Assembly (NCBI RefSeq): GCF_001010805.1
Contig: NZ_CP011477.1
Span: 2,309,001 to 2,373,000 of the forward strand
Direction: 5' to 3'
Source of the DNA: Spongiibacter sp. IMCC21906
GTDB taxonomy: Bacteria > Pseudomonadota > Gammaproteobacteria > Pseudomonadales > Spongiibacteraceae
DNA length: 64,000 nucleotides
Shown here: in pieces, positions 34,957 to 45,375 of the stretch
Position numbering within the stretch: the stretch's first letter is position 1
Layout: each line of letters starts with the position of its first letter
Notes under the pieces: generated by a model
Database searches by the model: none
The model's input: the letters and a program-made list of their open reading frames with translations, nothing else
Told to the model about the DNA's origin: nothing
Made by a program: the position numbers and the translations under genes

Positions 34957-35388
34957 CTAAGCCAAACTATCTTCTTTAATCCATTCACAACGCAGGCGTC
35001 CAGCTGCCCCGCCGGGATGATGTACCTCATCTTCTGCCTGCCAAACAAAGGTGTGGCTGCCACTGAAGGCCGTTTGCAGATGTACCGTGGCCGACGCCCA
35101 AAACATCTTGTCTAGCAAGGCTTCAAATTCTTTGAGCCACGTACTCCACTCGTGTTCCACGCCTTTGTAAGAACTGCCAAAGTGAATCACATCGGTTTGA
35201 CAAGCACCCAGATCTACCGCTCGTTGAGGAGAAGAAAACATCTCTTTGCACAGCAATGGCCAATCTTCTGAACTGGGTAACGCTGCCATGGCTTCGCTGT
35301 TCAAACGGCGCCGCTCACCAATATCGACACGATCATCCAAATAAATCATATCCGTAATACAACCGTAGACTACAGACTCACCTGCCAT
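34957..35388 (-). CDS. Hypothetical protein (143 residues)
   Basis: Unrecognised soluble protein. It has an acidic character, with conserved-looking segments VYGCITDMIYLDDRVDIGERRRLNSEAM and TDVIHFGSSYKGVEHEWSTWL. A basic linker (GRLRCEW) ends the protein. It lies between the small membrane protein and the MFS gene, all on the minus strand, and the ATG at 35388 follows GGTGTGG, a weak ribosome-binding site. Confidence 0.72.
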   Translation of the reverse strand: MAGESVVYGCITDMIYLDDRVDIGERRRLNSEAMAALPSSEDWPLLCKEMFSSPQRAVDLGACQTDVIHFGSSYKGVEHEWSTWLKEFEALLDKMFWASATVHLQTAFSGSHTFVWQAEDEVHHPGGAAGRLRCEWIKEDSLA

Positions 35389-35495
35389 GCCACACCACCT
35401 CGCTTATATCACTTTTGCAGTCTACAAAAGCCCGATGTTTACAACCAGCGCTTTAATTCCCTCAGTTTGCCAACAAACCACGCCCTTGGGCCTGT

Positions 35496-36674
35496 TCAAA
35501 CCACAGGTTTTTCATCACGGCCTGCTTCCAATGCGGATGTCGACAGGCTTCGCCAGGCAATCGCCATCGCCAACGCGGCCGCAAAGGCCGCCGCCGCAAA
35601 ACACAGCAAGGGACTGATATCCCACGCCCAGCCACTGAGCAATGCGCCGCTTGCGCCACCCGCACCAAAACTTAAGCCGCTGTACAATGCCATGCCTTGA
35701 CCGTGATGGCCGGGAAAAAAATACCGAACCGCTTCAATACCTGCCGCGTGAAAACTCCCAAAGCTAGCAGCGTGTAGGCACTGAGCAAACACCAACACGG
35801 GGAGCACATCGACATAACAACCGATTAAAAACCAACGCAACGCGGCCAACCCTAGACTGGCGAGAATGATATGTCGCAACGAGACCTTAGCCATCAAACG
35901 GTGCATGACCAAAAACAGCAACACCTCAGCAACCACCCCCAGCGACCACAGACCACCCGTAAGCGCTTTGGAATAGCCTTTATCTTCTAGGAAAATGCTG
36001 AAAAAGGTGTAATACGGGCCGTGGGAAACCTGCAATAGAAAACACACGGCAAAAAAGCCGATCACTGCAGGTTGTCGCAAAATCTTGGCCAGTGAACCCC
36101 GCTCATGGTTTTTATCACTATTGGTCTCGGCTTTTTCCCCAACCAATAAACTCGCTACCCAGATTGCACTCAACAATAAGCTGATCATATAAAGCAGGTG
36201 CACAATCGGGTGCTTATCGAGCCACCAGCCCACCCCCATCACCGCGCCAATAAAACCGATTGAACCCCATACACGAATTTGGCTATAGCGAGCATAGCGT
36301 CCAGCGAGATGCGACAGGGTCAAAACATCGAATTGGGCAAGTACTGCGTTCCAGAAAAAACTGTAAACGACCACAACACCGCCCAGCCACCAAAAGTCCT
36401 GCCGCAGATACACACCAGAAAATGCCACCGCAGCGAGAAAGGCGCCCACCCGAATAATCCTTGTGCGACAGGAATAGCGATCAGCCAGCCAGCCCCACAC
36501 ATTGGGCGCAATGATTTTAGTTGCCATCACCAATCCGGACAGCAAACCAATTTCAGCAGAATTGAAGTTAAGCGATTTAAGGTACAAGGCCCAATACGGC
36601 AGCCAGGTACCTAGTAGCGCAAAATAAAAAAAGTAAAAGCCCGATAGCCGCCAATATGGGACCCCTGAGAGCAT
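35496..36674 (-). CDS. MFS transporter, HcaT (phenylpropionate permease)-like
   Basis: A 12-helix major facilitator of 392 residues. The N-terminal YFALLGTWLPYWALYLKSLNFNSAEIGLL is typical of the HcaT/nucleoside-symporter branch (MFS_1-like), and KGYSKALTGGLWSLGVVAEVLLF marks the second half. The substrate is unknown; the E. coli name comes from phenylpropionate growth. The ATG at 36674 follows the aroC stop by five bases; a TTG at 36683 overlapping aroC is an alternative. The aroC-MFS pairing is also found in pseudomonads. Confidence 0.87.
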   Translation of the reverse strand: MLSGVPYWRLSGFYFFYFALLGTWLPYWALYLKSLNFNSAEIGLLSGLVMATKIIAPNVWGWLADRYSCRTRIIRVGAFLAAVAFSGVYLRQDFWWLGGVVVVYSFFWNAVLAQFDVLTLSHLAGRYARYSQIRVWGSIGFIGAVMGVGWWLDKHPIVHLLYMISLLLSAIWVASLLVGEKAETNSDKNHERGSLAKILRQPAVIGFFAVCFLLQVSHGPYYTFFSIFLEDKGYSKALTGGLWSLGVVAEVLLFLVMHRLMAKVSLRHIILASLGLAALRWFLIGCYVDVLPVLVFAQCLHAASFGSFHAAGIEAVRYFFPGHHGQGMALYSGLSFGAGGASGALLSGWAWDISPLLCFAAAAFAAALAMAIAWRSLSTSALEAGRDEKPVV

Positions 36675-36679
36675 AGAGA

Positions 36680-37780
36680 TCAAGGTTTGGCGGCAGGAAT
36701 TACCGGCGTCGCCGAATGCACTTCAGCATTTTGGGCGCGATGGCGCAAATAATGATCCATCAACACAATTGCCACCATGGCCTCGGCAATCGGCACCGCT
36801 CTTATACCCACACAGGGGTCGTGCCGGCCAGTCGTCACCACATCCACAGGCTTGCCCTCGGTGTCGATGGTTTGGCCTGGCACCAAAATACTGGAGGTGG
36901 GTTTTAAGGCGATGTGGGCGAGCAAATCTTGGCCGCTGGAAATCCCCCCCAAAATGCCGCCGGCATTATTCGAGGTGAACCCATCGGGAGTGAGTTCGTC
37001 ACGGTGCTCACTGCCTTTGGCGTCGACACAGTCAAAGCCCGCGCCGATCTCTACACCTTTTACTGCATTAATGCCCATCAATGCATGAGCAATATCGGCG
37101 TCAAGTCGATCAAATACCGGCTCCCCCAAGCCCACGGGCATATTATTGGCCACCACCGTCAAGCGGGCGCCAATAGAGTCACCGGACTTGCGCAGGGCTT
37201 GCATATAAGCTTCCATTTCTGGAATTTTATCCGCGTCGGCACAGAAAAACGGGTTGGTTTCAACCAAATCCCAATCCAATTTTTCAGCCTTGATGGGGCC
37301 CAATTGCGCCAAAAACCCCCGCACCGTAACACCGGCAATTTCTTGCAGGTATTTTTTAGCAATAGCACCGGCAGCAACCCGCATAGCCGTTTCTCTGGCA
37401 GATGACCGACCGCCACCACGATAATCCCGAAAGCCGTATTTTTGCTGATAGCTGTAATCGGCGTGCATGGGCCGAAAACGATCTTTTATTTTGCCGTAGT
37501 CTTTGGAGCGTTGATCTGTATTTTCAATTAATAGCCCGATGGACGTTCCGGTGGTTTTGCCTTCAAATACCCCGGACAAAATCCGCACCTGATCGGCTTC
37601 TCGGCGCTGGGTAGTGTAGCGTGACGTGCCCGGCTTGCGGCGGTCTAAATCCCGCTGCAAATCCTCTTCAGACAGGCTTAACCCCGGTGGGCAGCCATCG
37701 ATAATCGCGCCCAGGGCGGGGCCATGACTTTCGCCAAAGGTGGTAACAGTGAACAGTTTGCCGACGGTGTTTCCTGACAT
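36680..37780 (-). CDS. aroC: Chorismate synthase
   Basis: Last step of the shikimate pathway: EPSP to chorismate, using reduced FMN. The 366 residues show the three signatures: [18 protein letters not shown] (16-33), the [11 protein letters not shown]-like [22 protein letters not shown], and the C-terminal [17 protein letters not shown]. Chorismate feeds pabC at the left end of the window among many other routes. It lies between prmB and the MFS gene on the same strand. Confidence 0.98.
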   Translation of the reverse strand: MSGNTVGKLFTVTTFGESHGPALGAIIDGCPPGLSLSEEDLQRDLDRRKPGTSRYTTQRREADQVRILSGVFEGKTTGTSIGLLIENTDQRSKDYGKIKDRFRPMHADYSYQQKYGFRDYRGGGRSSARETAMRVAAGAIAKKYLQEIAGVTVRGFLAQLGPIKAEKLDWDLVETNPFFCADADKIPEMEAYMQALRKSGDSIGARLTVVANNMPVGLGEPVFDRLDADIAHALMGINAVKGVEIGAGFDCVDAKGSEHRDELTPDGFTSNNAGGILGGISSGQDLLAHIALKPTSSILVPGQTIDTEGKPVDVVTTGRHDPCVGIRAVPIAEAMVAIVLMDHYLRHRAQNAEVHSATPVIPAAKP

Positions 37781-37842
37781 TGAAGATTCCGGTATTTGAG
37801 TCCATTTAAGTAAGGCTGAAAATTATACGGCAAAGCAAGGGA

Positions 37843-38778
37843 TTAGTCAGAATCCTGAATAGACTCAAAACAGGCCGCGTATTCGACCAGCTGGGACTTG
37901 CTCATCACAAATACCCCATGCCCTCCTCGTTCGAATTCCAGCCAAGTGAAGGGGACATCGGGAAAAGCTTCATCCAGGGCAACACAGCTATTACCCACTT
38001 CCACTACCAGCAAACCGTCATCGCTCAAAAAGTTAGCCGCCTCCAGCAAAATACGTCGGGTAATAGATAAGCCATCTCGTCCTGCCGTTAAACCCAGCAC
38101 GGGCTCGCGACGATACTCTTCTGGCATATCTGCCAGGTCTTCTTCGTCAACATAAGGCGGGTTGCTGACAATCAGCTGGTAGCGTTCCCCAGCCAATCCC
38201 GAAAACACATCGGACTGCAACACATTTACTCGATGATTAAGTTCATGACGGGCAATATTAATGGCGGCAACATTACAGGCATCTTGGGAGATGTCAGCAA
38301 GATCGACTATCGCCTCTTCAAAAGCATAGGCGCAGGCAATACCAATACAGCCGCTGCCAGTGCAAAGATCTAAAATTCGGGGCAGTTGAATACCGCCCAG
38401 CCAAGGCTCAAAACCCTTCTCAATAAGCTCAGCAATGGGCGAGCGCGGTACCAGCACTCGCTCATCCACGTAAAAAGACAGGCCCGCAAACCAAGCTTCT
38501 TTGGTTAAATACGCTGCTGGCAGACGCTCTTCTACTCGGCGCTTAAACAAGGCGATCACCTCGTCTTTTTCTGCTCCTGTCAGTCTCGCATCCAGCATAT
38601 CGACAGGACTGTCTATAGGCATACTCAAAGCATGGGAAAGTAAAACCAGCGCCTCATCGTAAGCATTGTCGCTGCCGTGGCCAAAAAACAGGCCCGCCCG
38701 ACCAAACTCACTCATTCCCCAGCGCAGGTAGTCCCGCAGACTATGGAGTTCGTTTTTGATATCAGTTTGACCGCTCAC
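37843..38778 (-). CDS. prmB: Ribosomal protein L3 glutamine N5-methyltransferase
   Basis: SAM-dependent methyltransferase that modifies a glutamine of ribosomal protein L3. The 311 residues have the SAM loop ILDLCTGSGCIGIA, the glutamine-binding NPPY at 206-209 (IVSNPPYVDEED), and LGLTAGRDGLSI. Length and the N-terminal helical domain favour PrmB over PrmC. The GTG at 38778 has GAGGA upstream. It precedes aroC by 62 bases. Confidence 0.95.
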   Translation of the reverse strand: MSGQTDIKNELHSLRDYLRWGMSEFGRAGLFFGHGSDNAYDEALVLLSHALSMPIDSPVDMLDARLTGAEKDEVIALFKRRVEERLPAAYLTKEAWFAGLSFYVDERVLVPRSPIAELIEKGFEPWLGGIQLPRILDLCTGSGCIGIACAYAFEEAIVDLADISQDACNVAAINIARHELNHRVNVLQSDVFSGLAGERYQLIVSNPPYVDEEDLADMPEEYRREPVLGLTAGRDGLSITRRILLEAANFLSDDGLLVVEVGNSCVALDEAFPDVPFTWLEFERGGHGVFVMSKSQLVEYAACFESIQDSD

Positions 38779-38923
38779 ACTATTTCCTCGGCAAATTTTT
38801 ACAGTTTACACTGACAGCTTGTTTTACGGCAGCATTGCAAACGCGCGCCTTGCTTTAATTGCCTCCGATTCAAGCTTCTTGTTACCATGCGCGACTAATA
38901 TTTTATGTGTGGATTATTAAGCC

Positions 38924-39469
38924 GTGGAAAAAGCATTTGCAGAAATAATTAAACAAATCGGTGAAAATCCCGACCGAGATGGCTTAATTGATACCCCAAA
39001 ACGCGCCGCAAAAGCCTTTGAGTTTTTAACTGAAGGCTACCGCCGAGACGTAGACCAAGTCGTTAATGGCGCACTATTTGAATCTGACTTTAACGAAATG
39101 GTGGTGGTATCGGGCATCGAGTTATACTCGCTTTGCGAACACCATATGCTGCCGTTTATTGGTCAATGTCATGTTGCCTATATCCCCAACGGCAAAGTGC
39201 TCGGGCTGTCCAAGGTTGCCCGAATTGTCGATCTGTATGCTCGCCGTCTGCAAATTCAAGAAGGCCTCACCACTCAAATTGCCAACACAATGATGGACGT
39301 CACCAATGCCGAAGGCGTTGGGGTAATTATCGAAGCACGACATATGTGCATGATGATGCGTGGGGTAGAAAAACAGAACTCAGTTATGCGCACCAGTGCC
39401 ATGCTGGGCGCGTTCAAAGAGAATCAGGCAACCCGAAATGAGTTTTTGTCGCTGATCCGCAAGCCATAA
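38924..39469 (+). CDS. folE: GTP cyclohydrolase I
   Basis: Converts GTP to dihydroneopterin triphosphate, the first step of folate and biopterin synthesis. The 181 residues have the zinc ligands Cys71 and His74 in [10 protein letters not shown] and Cys142 in [10 protein letters not shown], plus [22 protein letters not shown]. The start is a GTG without a clear ribosome-binding site. It may supply pterin to PhhB encoded at 18.8 kb. A GC-rich hairpin follows the gene. Confidence 0.97.
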   Translation: MEKAFAEIIKQIGENPDRDGLIDTPKRAAKAFEFLTEGYRRDVDQVVNGALFESDFNEMVVVSGIELYSLCEHHMLPFIGQCHVAYIPNGKVLGLSKVARIVDLYARRLQIQEGLTTQIANTMMDVTNAEGVGVIIEARHMCMMMRGVEKQNSVMRTSAMLGAFKENQATRNEFLSLIRKP

Positions 39470-39500
39470 ACCGCAGCAAACGACGAAGCTAACCGACATC

Positions 39501-39533
39501 CGCCGCGCAAGTTGCTAATAAACCAGCGCGGCG
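39501..39533 (+). terminator. Possible terminator or hairpin after folE
   Basis: CGCCGCGC pairs perfectly with GCGCGGCG across a 17-base AT-rich loop, 31 bases after the folE stop. No T run follows, so it may stabilise the mRNA end or aid weak termination. Confidence 0.45.
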
Positions 39534-39597
39534 ACCTTCTTGCCCGTCATTGCACACGGCTCCATTTAGGCCCACCCTAAGCCGTTAACAATAAGGT

Positions 39598-40815
39598 CTA
39601 CCCAGCCAAGGGTTTCAGTGCACGCCGCCAGCGCTGATTATGCCCTTTGGCGTAAACAGTAGTCAGAGACAACGTGTCACAATCTTGAAACTGACAAAAT
39701 CGGGTAATTGCCGTTATAAAAGCTGCTATTAGCGCATCCTCATCAAAATCATGTGATTCAAAATGCAGCGTTTTAATTTCTAGATGGCGGTTTTTTCGAT
39801 GCGCTTTGCAATCCATTCGACCGATAAATTTATCCCGGTAAAGTAAGGGCAAGCAAAAATACCCATAGCGACGTTTTGCTGCTGGAACATAACATTCAAT
39901 CTGATAATCATAGTTAAACAGTGCACTGAGACGGTCGCGCTGAATAACACTGTTATCGAATGGCGACAAAATCTGAAGACGATTACTTAGCCGTGGCAGC
40001 TGGCCATCGAGAGTACCGGCTTTGGCAAGAAACACATCACCACTGCCAATCTGCACTTCTTCGAATAGGCCCTGCGCCAAGCCCTCTTGGACCCGGTTTT
40101 TTACCGCGTTCCGGAGCGTCGTATCTCGGCGCAGATACGTAAATCCTTTTAGAGAAACCAGACCATGGCAGCGCAACTGCTGATCAACCAGATGCGCTGC
40201 AAATTCCTCGACACTGGGCATGCTGGAATTAACGTGGGATGGTAGTACCCGTTCGGTTAAGTCATAGACCTTTTGAAACCCTTCCCGACTGCTCACCATC
40301 AGCTCGCCCTCCATATACAACTGCTCAAGGGCTTTTTTAGCAGGCTTCCAATCCCACCAGCCTTCGCGGTTTATGGTATCGGAGGCTATATCCCGGGAAC
40401 GTAATGGCCCCTCATTGCGTATTCGCAGCAACAACTCAGCCATTAGCTTTTTATCAGGGGTTTTATACCAATGTATTTGCCCGTTTTTAATGGCGTGCTT
40501 ATACGGCAAGGAGAAACGAAAATCATCAATGGGCAGAAACGCAGCGGCATGGGACCAATACTCAAAAATATCCCTATTGAGCAGCAGCTGGTTGGTCATT
40601 GCAGGAGTAAATTTTGGCACCCTGGAATACAAAACATGATGATGCGCCCGCTCCACTACCGATATGGTATCAATCTGCACATAACCTAAATGTTTAATCG
40701 CGTTACGCGCACCCGCCAAACCACTACCGTAGGCTTGAGCCTGCAACAATCCTTGAGCAGCAAGGGCAAGTCGACGTAAACGGCTTTGCTGGGCTGGGCT
40801 GGTGAGGTCACTCAT
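39598..40815 (-). CDS. YcaQ-like winged-helix DNA glycosylase family protein
   Basis: A 405-residue protein of the HTH_42/AlkX-YcaQ family. Known members unhook interstrand DNA crosslinks. The family's QxD catalytic motif is visible as Gln47 and Asp49 in LGYVQIDTISVVERAHHHVLYSR. The winged-helix repeats follow (LLLRIRNEGPLRSRDIA), and LSPFDNSVIQRDRLSALFNYDYQIECYVP is another hallmark. It sits between folE and the hydrolase gene with no repair genes close by. Confidence 0.9.
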   Translation of the reverse strand: MSDLTSPAQQSRLRRLALAAQGLLQAQAYGSGLAGARNAIKHLGYVQIDTISVVERAHHHVLYSRVPKFTPAMTNQLLLNRDIFEYWSHAAAFLPIDDFRFSLPYKHAIKNGQIHWYKTPDKKLMAELLLRIRNEGPLRSRDIASDTINREGWWDWKPAKKALEQLYMEGELMVSSREGFQKVYDLTERVLPSHVNSSMPSVEEFAAHLVDQQLRCHGLVSLKGFTYLRRDTTLRNAVKNRVQEGLAQGLFEEVQIGSGDVFLAKAGTLDGQLPRLSNRLQILSPFDNSVIQRDRLSALFNYDYQIECYVPAAKRRYGYFCLPLLYRDKFIGRMDCKAHRKNRHLEIKTLHFESHDFDEDALIAAFITAITRFCQFQDCDTLSLTTVYAKGHNQRWRRALKPLAG

Positions 40816-40867
40816 GCTTAAAGATGCTGTGTCGCCTTTATTATTTTGTGGGAGATCGGCCTTTTAA

Positions 40868-41719
40868 TTAAGGCTGAGACGCCCGGATCAAAGCCGCAAT
40901 ATGCTCCGCCATTTGTGCATCCATATGACAATGATGGCCGCCGCTTATGTTTTCGATACGGATATTAGTATGTAAATTTAACCCGAGCGCGGCAAGTTTA
41001 GGACCTAATCCCCCAGTCGCCGCTAATATCAACACCGGCAACTTCAAGCTATCAACCACCGCCTGCCACTGACCATGGCTTAGCTTAAGCGGCGATGCCC
41101 ACGCAAGCCGTCTATCACTGCGCCAGTAATACTGACCGTCATCCGCTTTACGGATATTGCGACGGATAATTTTTTCAGCCGAGGCTGCTGATATATCCAG
41201 GGTATCCCGGCGGCGGGCGGCAATTAATTTATTGATGCTGGGGCAAGGTTTGTCCTCTCGACTAACTCGAGAAAAGTCATCCACATAATGTTTTAATTGC
41301 GTCACTATCCCGGACTCATCCAAGGGTTCCGCAACAAAACCATCTACACAAATGAGACGATCAAAATAGTCTGGGGCGATACTGGCAAGCAAAGTGCCAA
41401 TAATGGCTCCCCGAGAATGCCCCATTAGAGTCAGCTTGGGATATCCCAGTTGTTGGCAGAGTTGTACCAGCCCGCGTAAGTCATCCCAAATACTGTAGCT
41501 GCCGGAGCGGGGTTTATGATCGCTATGGCCATGTCCAAAAAGGTCGATTGCCAACAAGGGACGATCTACTAATGCCAATGTGAGGGCATCGAAGCTTTCG
41601 GCGTTATCCCACCAACCATGCAAAGCCAATATGGGTTGCCCCCTGCCCGGCCACCATTTACCTCGCAATGTTAAACCGTCAACGCAATAGGCAACGGCTT
41701 CCGGTTGGCGCTGGGTCAT
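40868..41719 (-). CDS. Alpha/beta hydrolase
   Basis: A 283-residue alpha/beta-fold hydrolase. The oxyanion motif HGWWDN (34-39), the nucleophile Ser102 in GHSRGAIIG, and the probable catalytic His in SGGHHCHMD near residue 264 are visible. No signal peptide is present. The substrate cannot be inferred. It overlaps sixA by four bases (41716-41719), so the two are cotranscribed. Confidence 0.9.
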   Translation of the reverse strand: MTQRQPEAVAYCVDGLTLRGKWWPGRGQPILALHGWWDNAESFDALTLALVDRPLLAIDLFGHGHSDHKPRSGSYSIWDDLRGLVQLCQQLGYPKLTLMGHSRGAIIGTLLASIAPDYFDRLICVDGFVAEPLDESGIVTQLKHYVDDFSRVSREDKPCPSINKLIAARRRDTLDISAASAEKIIRRNIRKADDGQYYWRSDRRLAWASPLKLSHGQWQAVVDSLKLPVLILAATGGLGPKLAALGLNLHTNIRIENISGGHHCHMDAQMAEHIAALIRASQP

Positions 41720-42195
41720 CGACCATTGTGGTCGTAGTTGGGAAAGTGCCGTAGATACTGTAAATCTGCGGTACCCGCCGCAAACACATCGCCCGTTAAC
41801 AGCGCCATGCTTGCCGGTTGTAACCCCCAGTAGCTCTCCGGCTTACCCGCATGCCAATGGCCAACCAAATTACTGAAGAGCGGATTGTGGCCAACCAGAA
41901 GCAATCTTTCGCCTCGAAAGGTTTCCAACAGGGTTTCTAGTTCAGCTGGGGGCGTATCGGGGGTTAATGAGGCAATAATGCGTCGGCGGCCAGTCCAGCC
42001 TTCGCTCAAAATGGCCGCAGTTTGCTGGGCGCGTCGATAGGCACTGACCCAAATTTGATCGGGCAACCAATCCTGTTCACGAAGCCATTGCCCAGCCGCA
42101 GCGGCCTGCTCCTCTCCCCTTTGAGTTAAGCAACGCTCCATATCGGATTTGGCATCCCAAGATGCCTCGCCGTGACGAATGAGTAAGACTTCCAT
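41716..42195 (-). CDS. sixA: Phosphohistidine phosphatase SixA-like
   Basis: Histidine phosphatase of 159 residues. It starts MEVLLIRHGEASWDAKSDMERCLTQRGEEQ, with the RHG motif at 7-9, and has a second catalytic His in LLLVGHNPLFSNLVGHW. E. coli SixA removes phosphate from histidine of ArcB or NPr. It lies 12 bases after gpsA. Confidence 0.9.
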   Translation of the reverse strand: MEVLLIRHGEASWDAKSDMERCLTQRGEEQAAAAGQWLREQDWLPDQIWVSAYRRAQQTAAILSEGWTGRRRIIASLTPDTPPAELETLLETFRGERLLLVGHNPLFSNLVGHWHAGKPESYWGLQPASMALLTGDVFAAGTADLQYLRHFPNYDHNGR

Positions 42196-42207
42196 TAGCG
42201 TAAACCG

Positions 42208-43227
42208 TTATTTGGTCGCAAATTCAACATCGCGATTTTGCTCAGACCACATCATGCCGCCGATAACTTCATTGACTGAACGACCCTCGTAAACAATTTC
42301 GTACAAGCCATTGACCAAGGGCATGTAAATACCCAGCGCATCAGACTGCTCTTTCATCAATTTCAACGTATTGATGCCTTCTGCAACTTGGCCAAGGCTT
42401 GCCACTGCTTCTTCGATGGTTTTGCCTTTACCCAGTTCATAACCGACCCGATAGTTGCGACTCAGTGGCGAGGTACAGGTCACAAACAGATCACCGACAC
42501 CAGCAAGACCGAGAAAAGTCATAGGGTCAGCGCCCTTTTGCACGGCATAGCGGCTCATCTCCGCCAGCGCTCGGGTAATGAGCATGCTGATGGTGTTGTG
42601 GCCACAATCCATGGCTGCAGCCAGACCAGAGGTAATGGCATAAACATTTTTTAAGGCCCCAGCCAACTCAACGCCATACATATCGCTGCCGCCATAGACC
42701 CTGAAATAACCGCACTGAAGCAAATCTTGAATGGTCTTGATGAGAGACTCGTCTTGGCTGGCAATAACCGTACCGGTGATCATTCTGGCCGCGAGCTCTT
42801 TTGCCAGGTTAGGACCACTCATCACGCCAATACGACAATTTGGCAGTTCTTCACCCAACACTTCACTCATCAGCTTATTACTGTCCAGCTCAATGCCTTT
42901 GGTGGTGCTGACGACAATGGTACCCGGCGCGATATATTCCGCTAGTTGCCGTGCGACACCACGGCAAGGTGTGCTGGGCACCGCCATAAAAATCACATCA
43001 CAAGCCGACACGGCTTCACCTAGATCTGAGCTTGCCCGAAGGGATGGGCTGAGCTCAATATTGGGCAAGTAGTCACTATTGCTGTGCTGTGAATTGACTT
43101 CATCCACGGCTTCTTGGCGGCGCATCCACAAACAAATGTCGTGACCATTATCAGCGATAATATTAGAAATAGAGGTTCCGAAGCTTCCGCCACCGATAAC
43201 CGCAACCCGATATTTTTTTTCAGACAT
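42208..43227 (-). CDS. gpsA: NAD(P)-dependent glycerol-3-phosphate dehydrogenase
   Basis: Makes sn-glycerol-3-phosphate from dihydroxyacetone phosphate for phospholipid synthesis. The 339 residues contain the cofactor motif VIGGGSFGTSISNI, SGPNLAKELA, and the catalytic Lys region ELAGALKNVYAITSGLAAAMDCGHN. GLAGVGDLFVTCTSPLSRN follows. It begins the gpsA-sixA-hydrolase unit. Confidence 0.97.
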   Translation of the reverse strand: MSEKKYRVAVIGGGSFGTSISNIIADNGHDICLWMRRQEAVDEVNSQHSNSDYLPNIELSPSLRASSDLGEAVSACDVIFMAVPSTPCRGVARQLAEYIAPGTIVVSTTKGIELDSNKLMSEVLGEELPNCRIGVMSGPNLAKELAARMITGTVIASQDESLIKTIQDLLQCGYFRVYGGSDMYGVELAGALKNVYAITSGLAAAMDCGHNTISMLITRALAEMSRYAVQKGADPMTFLGLAGVGDLFVTCTSPLSRNYRVGYELGKGKTIEEAVASLGQVAEGINTLKLMKEQSDALGIYMPLVNGLYEIVYEGRSVNEVIGGMMWSEQNRDVEFATK

Positions 43228-43281
43228 AGTAGATCAACTTCCTTTTTTTATCAGTCTATCACCCGTAAAGCGTAATGGAAT

Positions 43282-43305
43282 AAAAAAGGCGGCCTAAGCC
43301 GCCTT
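43282..43305 (-). terminator. Rho-independent terminator of htpG
   Basis: On the minus strand AAGGCGGC, loop TTAG, GCCGCCTT, then a T run. It lies 17 bases after the htpG stop. Its stem is the same as that after sucD at 47094-47117, which has loop TTCG. Confidence 0.92.
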
Positions 43306-43321
43306 GAAATACGCCTTCTTG

Positions 43322-45232
43322 TTACTGGCTTAGCTCCAGCAACAATTTGTTCAGCTTGTGAACGTAATTAGCCGGGTCTTCCAGCTGAGCACCTTCTGCA
43401 AGGTAGGCCTGATTAAAAAGAATATCGACAAGATCAACAAAACGGTCTTCTACCTGTTCCGCATCCAGTTTTTGCACCAAGGGGTGCTCTGGGTTGAGCT
43501 CAAAAATCGGCTTGCTCTCTGGCACCGCCTGTCCAGCGGCCTCAAGCATCCGCCGCATTTGCGCCCCCATATCGTCTTCTGCCACCACCAAACACGCTGG
43601 TGAGTCGGTAAGACGTGAGGTGACTCGCACATCTTCAACCCGGTCTTTCAGGGCCTCAGTGACGCGGGCGACCAAATCTTTATGTTCTTCGGCGAGGGTT
43701 TCTTTGGCTTTCTTTTCAGCTTCGTCTTCCAGTTCGCCTAAGTCGAGCTGACCGCGACCAACATCTTGAAAAGCTTTACCGTCAAATTCAGCCAAATGGT
43801 TCATCAGCCAGTCATCTACCCGATCTGACAACAGCAATACTTCAATGCCTTTTTTACGGAACACTTCCAAGTGCGGACTATTAGCGGCCGTTTTGTGGTT
43901 TTCACCCACCACATAATAGATCTTCTGCTGGCCGTCTTTCATCCGGGCAATATAATCGTCCAGTGAGTGCGTCTGCTCAGACTTACCATCCTCGCTGGTG
44001 GCAAAACGCAGCAATTTGGCGATTTTTTCTTTGTTGCCGAAATCTTCTGCCGGGCCTTCTTTCAACACTTGGCCAAAGGCTTTCCAGAAAGTTTGATATT
44101 TCTCACCATCTTTTTTGGCGAGCTTATCCAGCATGTCCAGCACCCGTTTGGTTAAGGCACTTTTAATGGCGTCGACGGTAGGATCTTGCTGCAAGATTTC
44201 TCTGGAAACATTCAGCGACAAATCATTGGAATCAATCACGCCTTTTATAAACCGCAGGTAAAGTGGTAAGAATTGCTCGGCGTCATCCATAATAAACGTG
44301 CGGTTAACATAGAGTTTTAGGCCTCTGGCCGCATCTCGATGCCACAAATCCATTGGCGGCTGTGAGGGCAGATACAGCAAGCTGGTGTATTCCAGCTTGC
44401 CTTCTACCTTGTTATGGCTCCAGTGCAGAGGCTCACTAAAATCATGGCTGATATGTTTGTAAAAGGCTTTATATTCGTCGTCGCTAACCTCGGTGCGCGA
44501 CCGTGTCCACAACGCAGTGGCGGTGTTTACCGGTTCAAACTCGGGGGCCGCATCAGCCTTGTCTTCATCATTTTCTGAGGGCGCCTGGGTTTTCTGCATC
44601 TCTACCGGGATGCTGATGTGGTCAGAATATTTTTTAATAATGGAGCGCAACCGCCAATCATCGGCAAACTCTTTGTCTTCTTCTCGCAGATGCAAAACCA
44701 CGGTGGTACCGCGCTCACTGCGTGAAATATCTTCTACGCTAAAATCAGATTCTCCAGTTGACTCCCAGCGCACTGCGCTGTCTTCTGGTGAGCCGGCACG
44801 ACGCGTAAACACTTCTACTTTATCGGCAACAATAAAAGCAGAGTAAAAACCAACCCCAAACTGACCAATTAGCTGGGAGTCTTTTTTGTTGTCGCCACTC
44901 AGATTCTTTAAAAATTCAGCCGTTCCAGAACGGGCGATGGTGCCCAGATTACTGATCACCTCTTCTCGAGACATACCAATGCCGTTATCAGAGATCGTCA
45001 CAGTGCCAGCGTCTTTATCTGCAGAAACTCGCACCCGGACATTGGGATCATCTTCAAACAAGCTGTCGTTGCTCAGCGCTTCAAAACGCAGTTTATCTGC
45101 GGCGTCTGACGCATTGGAAACCAGCTCTCTAAGGAAGATCTCCTTATTGCTGTACATGGAATGGATCATGAGCTGAAGCATTTGTTTGGCTTCAGTTTGA
45201 AAACCTAAGGTCTCTTTTTCGGCTGTGGACAT
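43322..45232 (-). CDS. htpG: Molecular chaperone HtpG (Hsp90)
   Basis: Bacterial Hsp90, 636 residues with the start at 45232. The N-terminal ATPase domain has [29 protein letters not shown] and [15 protein letters not shown]; the middle domain has [15 protein letters not shown]; and the C-terminal dimerisation domain includes [11 protein letters not shown]. The frame opens ten residues earlier, but the ATG at 45232 has AGGA upstream and the standard N-terminus. A sigma32-type promoter lies 90 bases upstream. Confidence 0.98.
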   Translation of the reverse strand: MSTAEKETLGFQTEAKQMLQLMIHSMYSNKEIFLRELVSNASDAADKLRFEALSNDSLFEDDPNVRVRVSADKDAGTVTISDNGIGMSREEVISNLGTIARSGTAEFLKNLSGDNKKDSQLIGQFGVGFYSAFIVADKVEVFTRRAGSPEDSAVRWESTGESDFSVEDISRSERGTTVVLHLREEDKEFADDWRLRSIIKKYSDHISIPVEMQKTQAPSENDEDKADAAPEFEPVNTATALWTRSRTEVSDDEYKAFYKHISHDFSEPLHWSHNKVEGKLEYTSLLYLPSQPPMDLWHRDAARGLKLYVNRTFIMDDAEQFLPLYLRFIKGVIDSNDLSLNVSREILQQDPTVDAIKSALTKRVLDMLDKLAKKDGEKYQTFWKAFGQVLKEGPAEDFGNKEKIAKLLRFATSEDGKSEQTHSLDDYIARMKDGQQKIYYVVGENHKTAANSPHLEVFRKKGIEVLLLSDRVDDWLMNHLAEFDGKAFQDVGRGQLDLGELEDEAEKKAKETLAEEHKDLVARVTEALKDRVEDVRVTSRLTDSPACLVVAEDDMGAQMRRMLEAAGQAVPESKPIFELNPEHPLVQKLDAEQVEDRFVDLVDILFNQAYLAEGAQLEDPANYVHKLNKLLLELSQ

Positions 45233-45320
45233 AGTTTTTTCCTGCGACTTTCTCATACACAAAACGGTGTGACCAACGCTGGCAAAACACGCGCTGGCAA
45301 CACACCAAAGCTGTTGATAG

Positions 45321-45348
45321 AAATGGGGACGAGATGCTGCTTTTCAAG
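45321..45348 (-). promoter_or_regulatory. Sigma32 (heat-shock) promoter of htpG
   Basis: On the minus strand CTTGAAA (45342-45348) and CCCCATTT (45321-45328) are separated by 13 bases, a full match to the sigma32 consensus CTTGAAA-N11-15-CCCCATNT. Transcription would start near 45313, leaving a leader of about 80 bases. Confidence 0.9.
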
Positions 45349-45375
45349 ACCAAAAATGAAAGGGATTTTTACTGC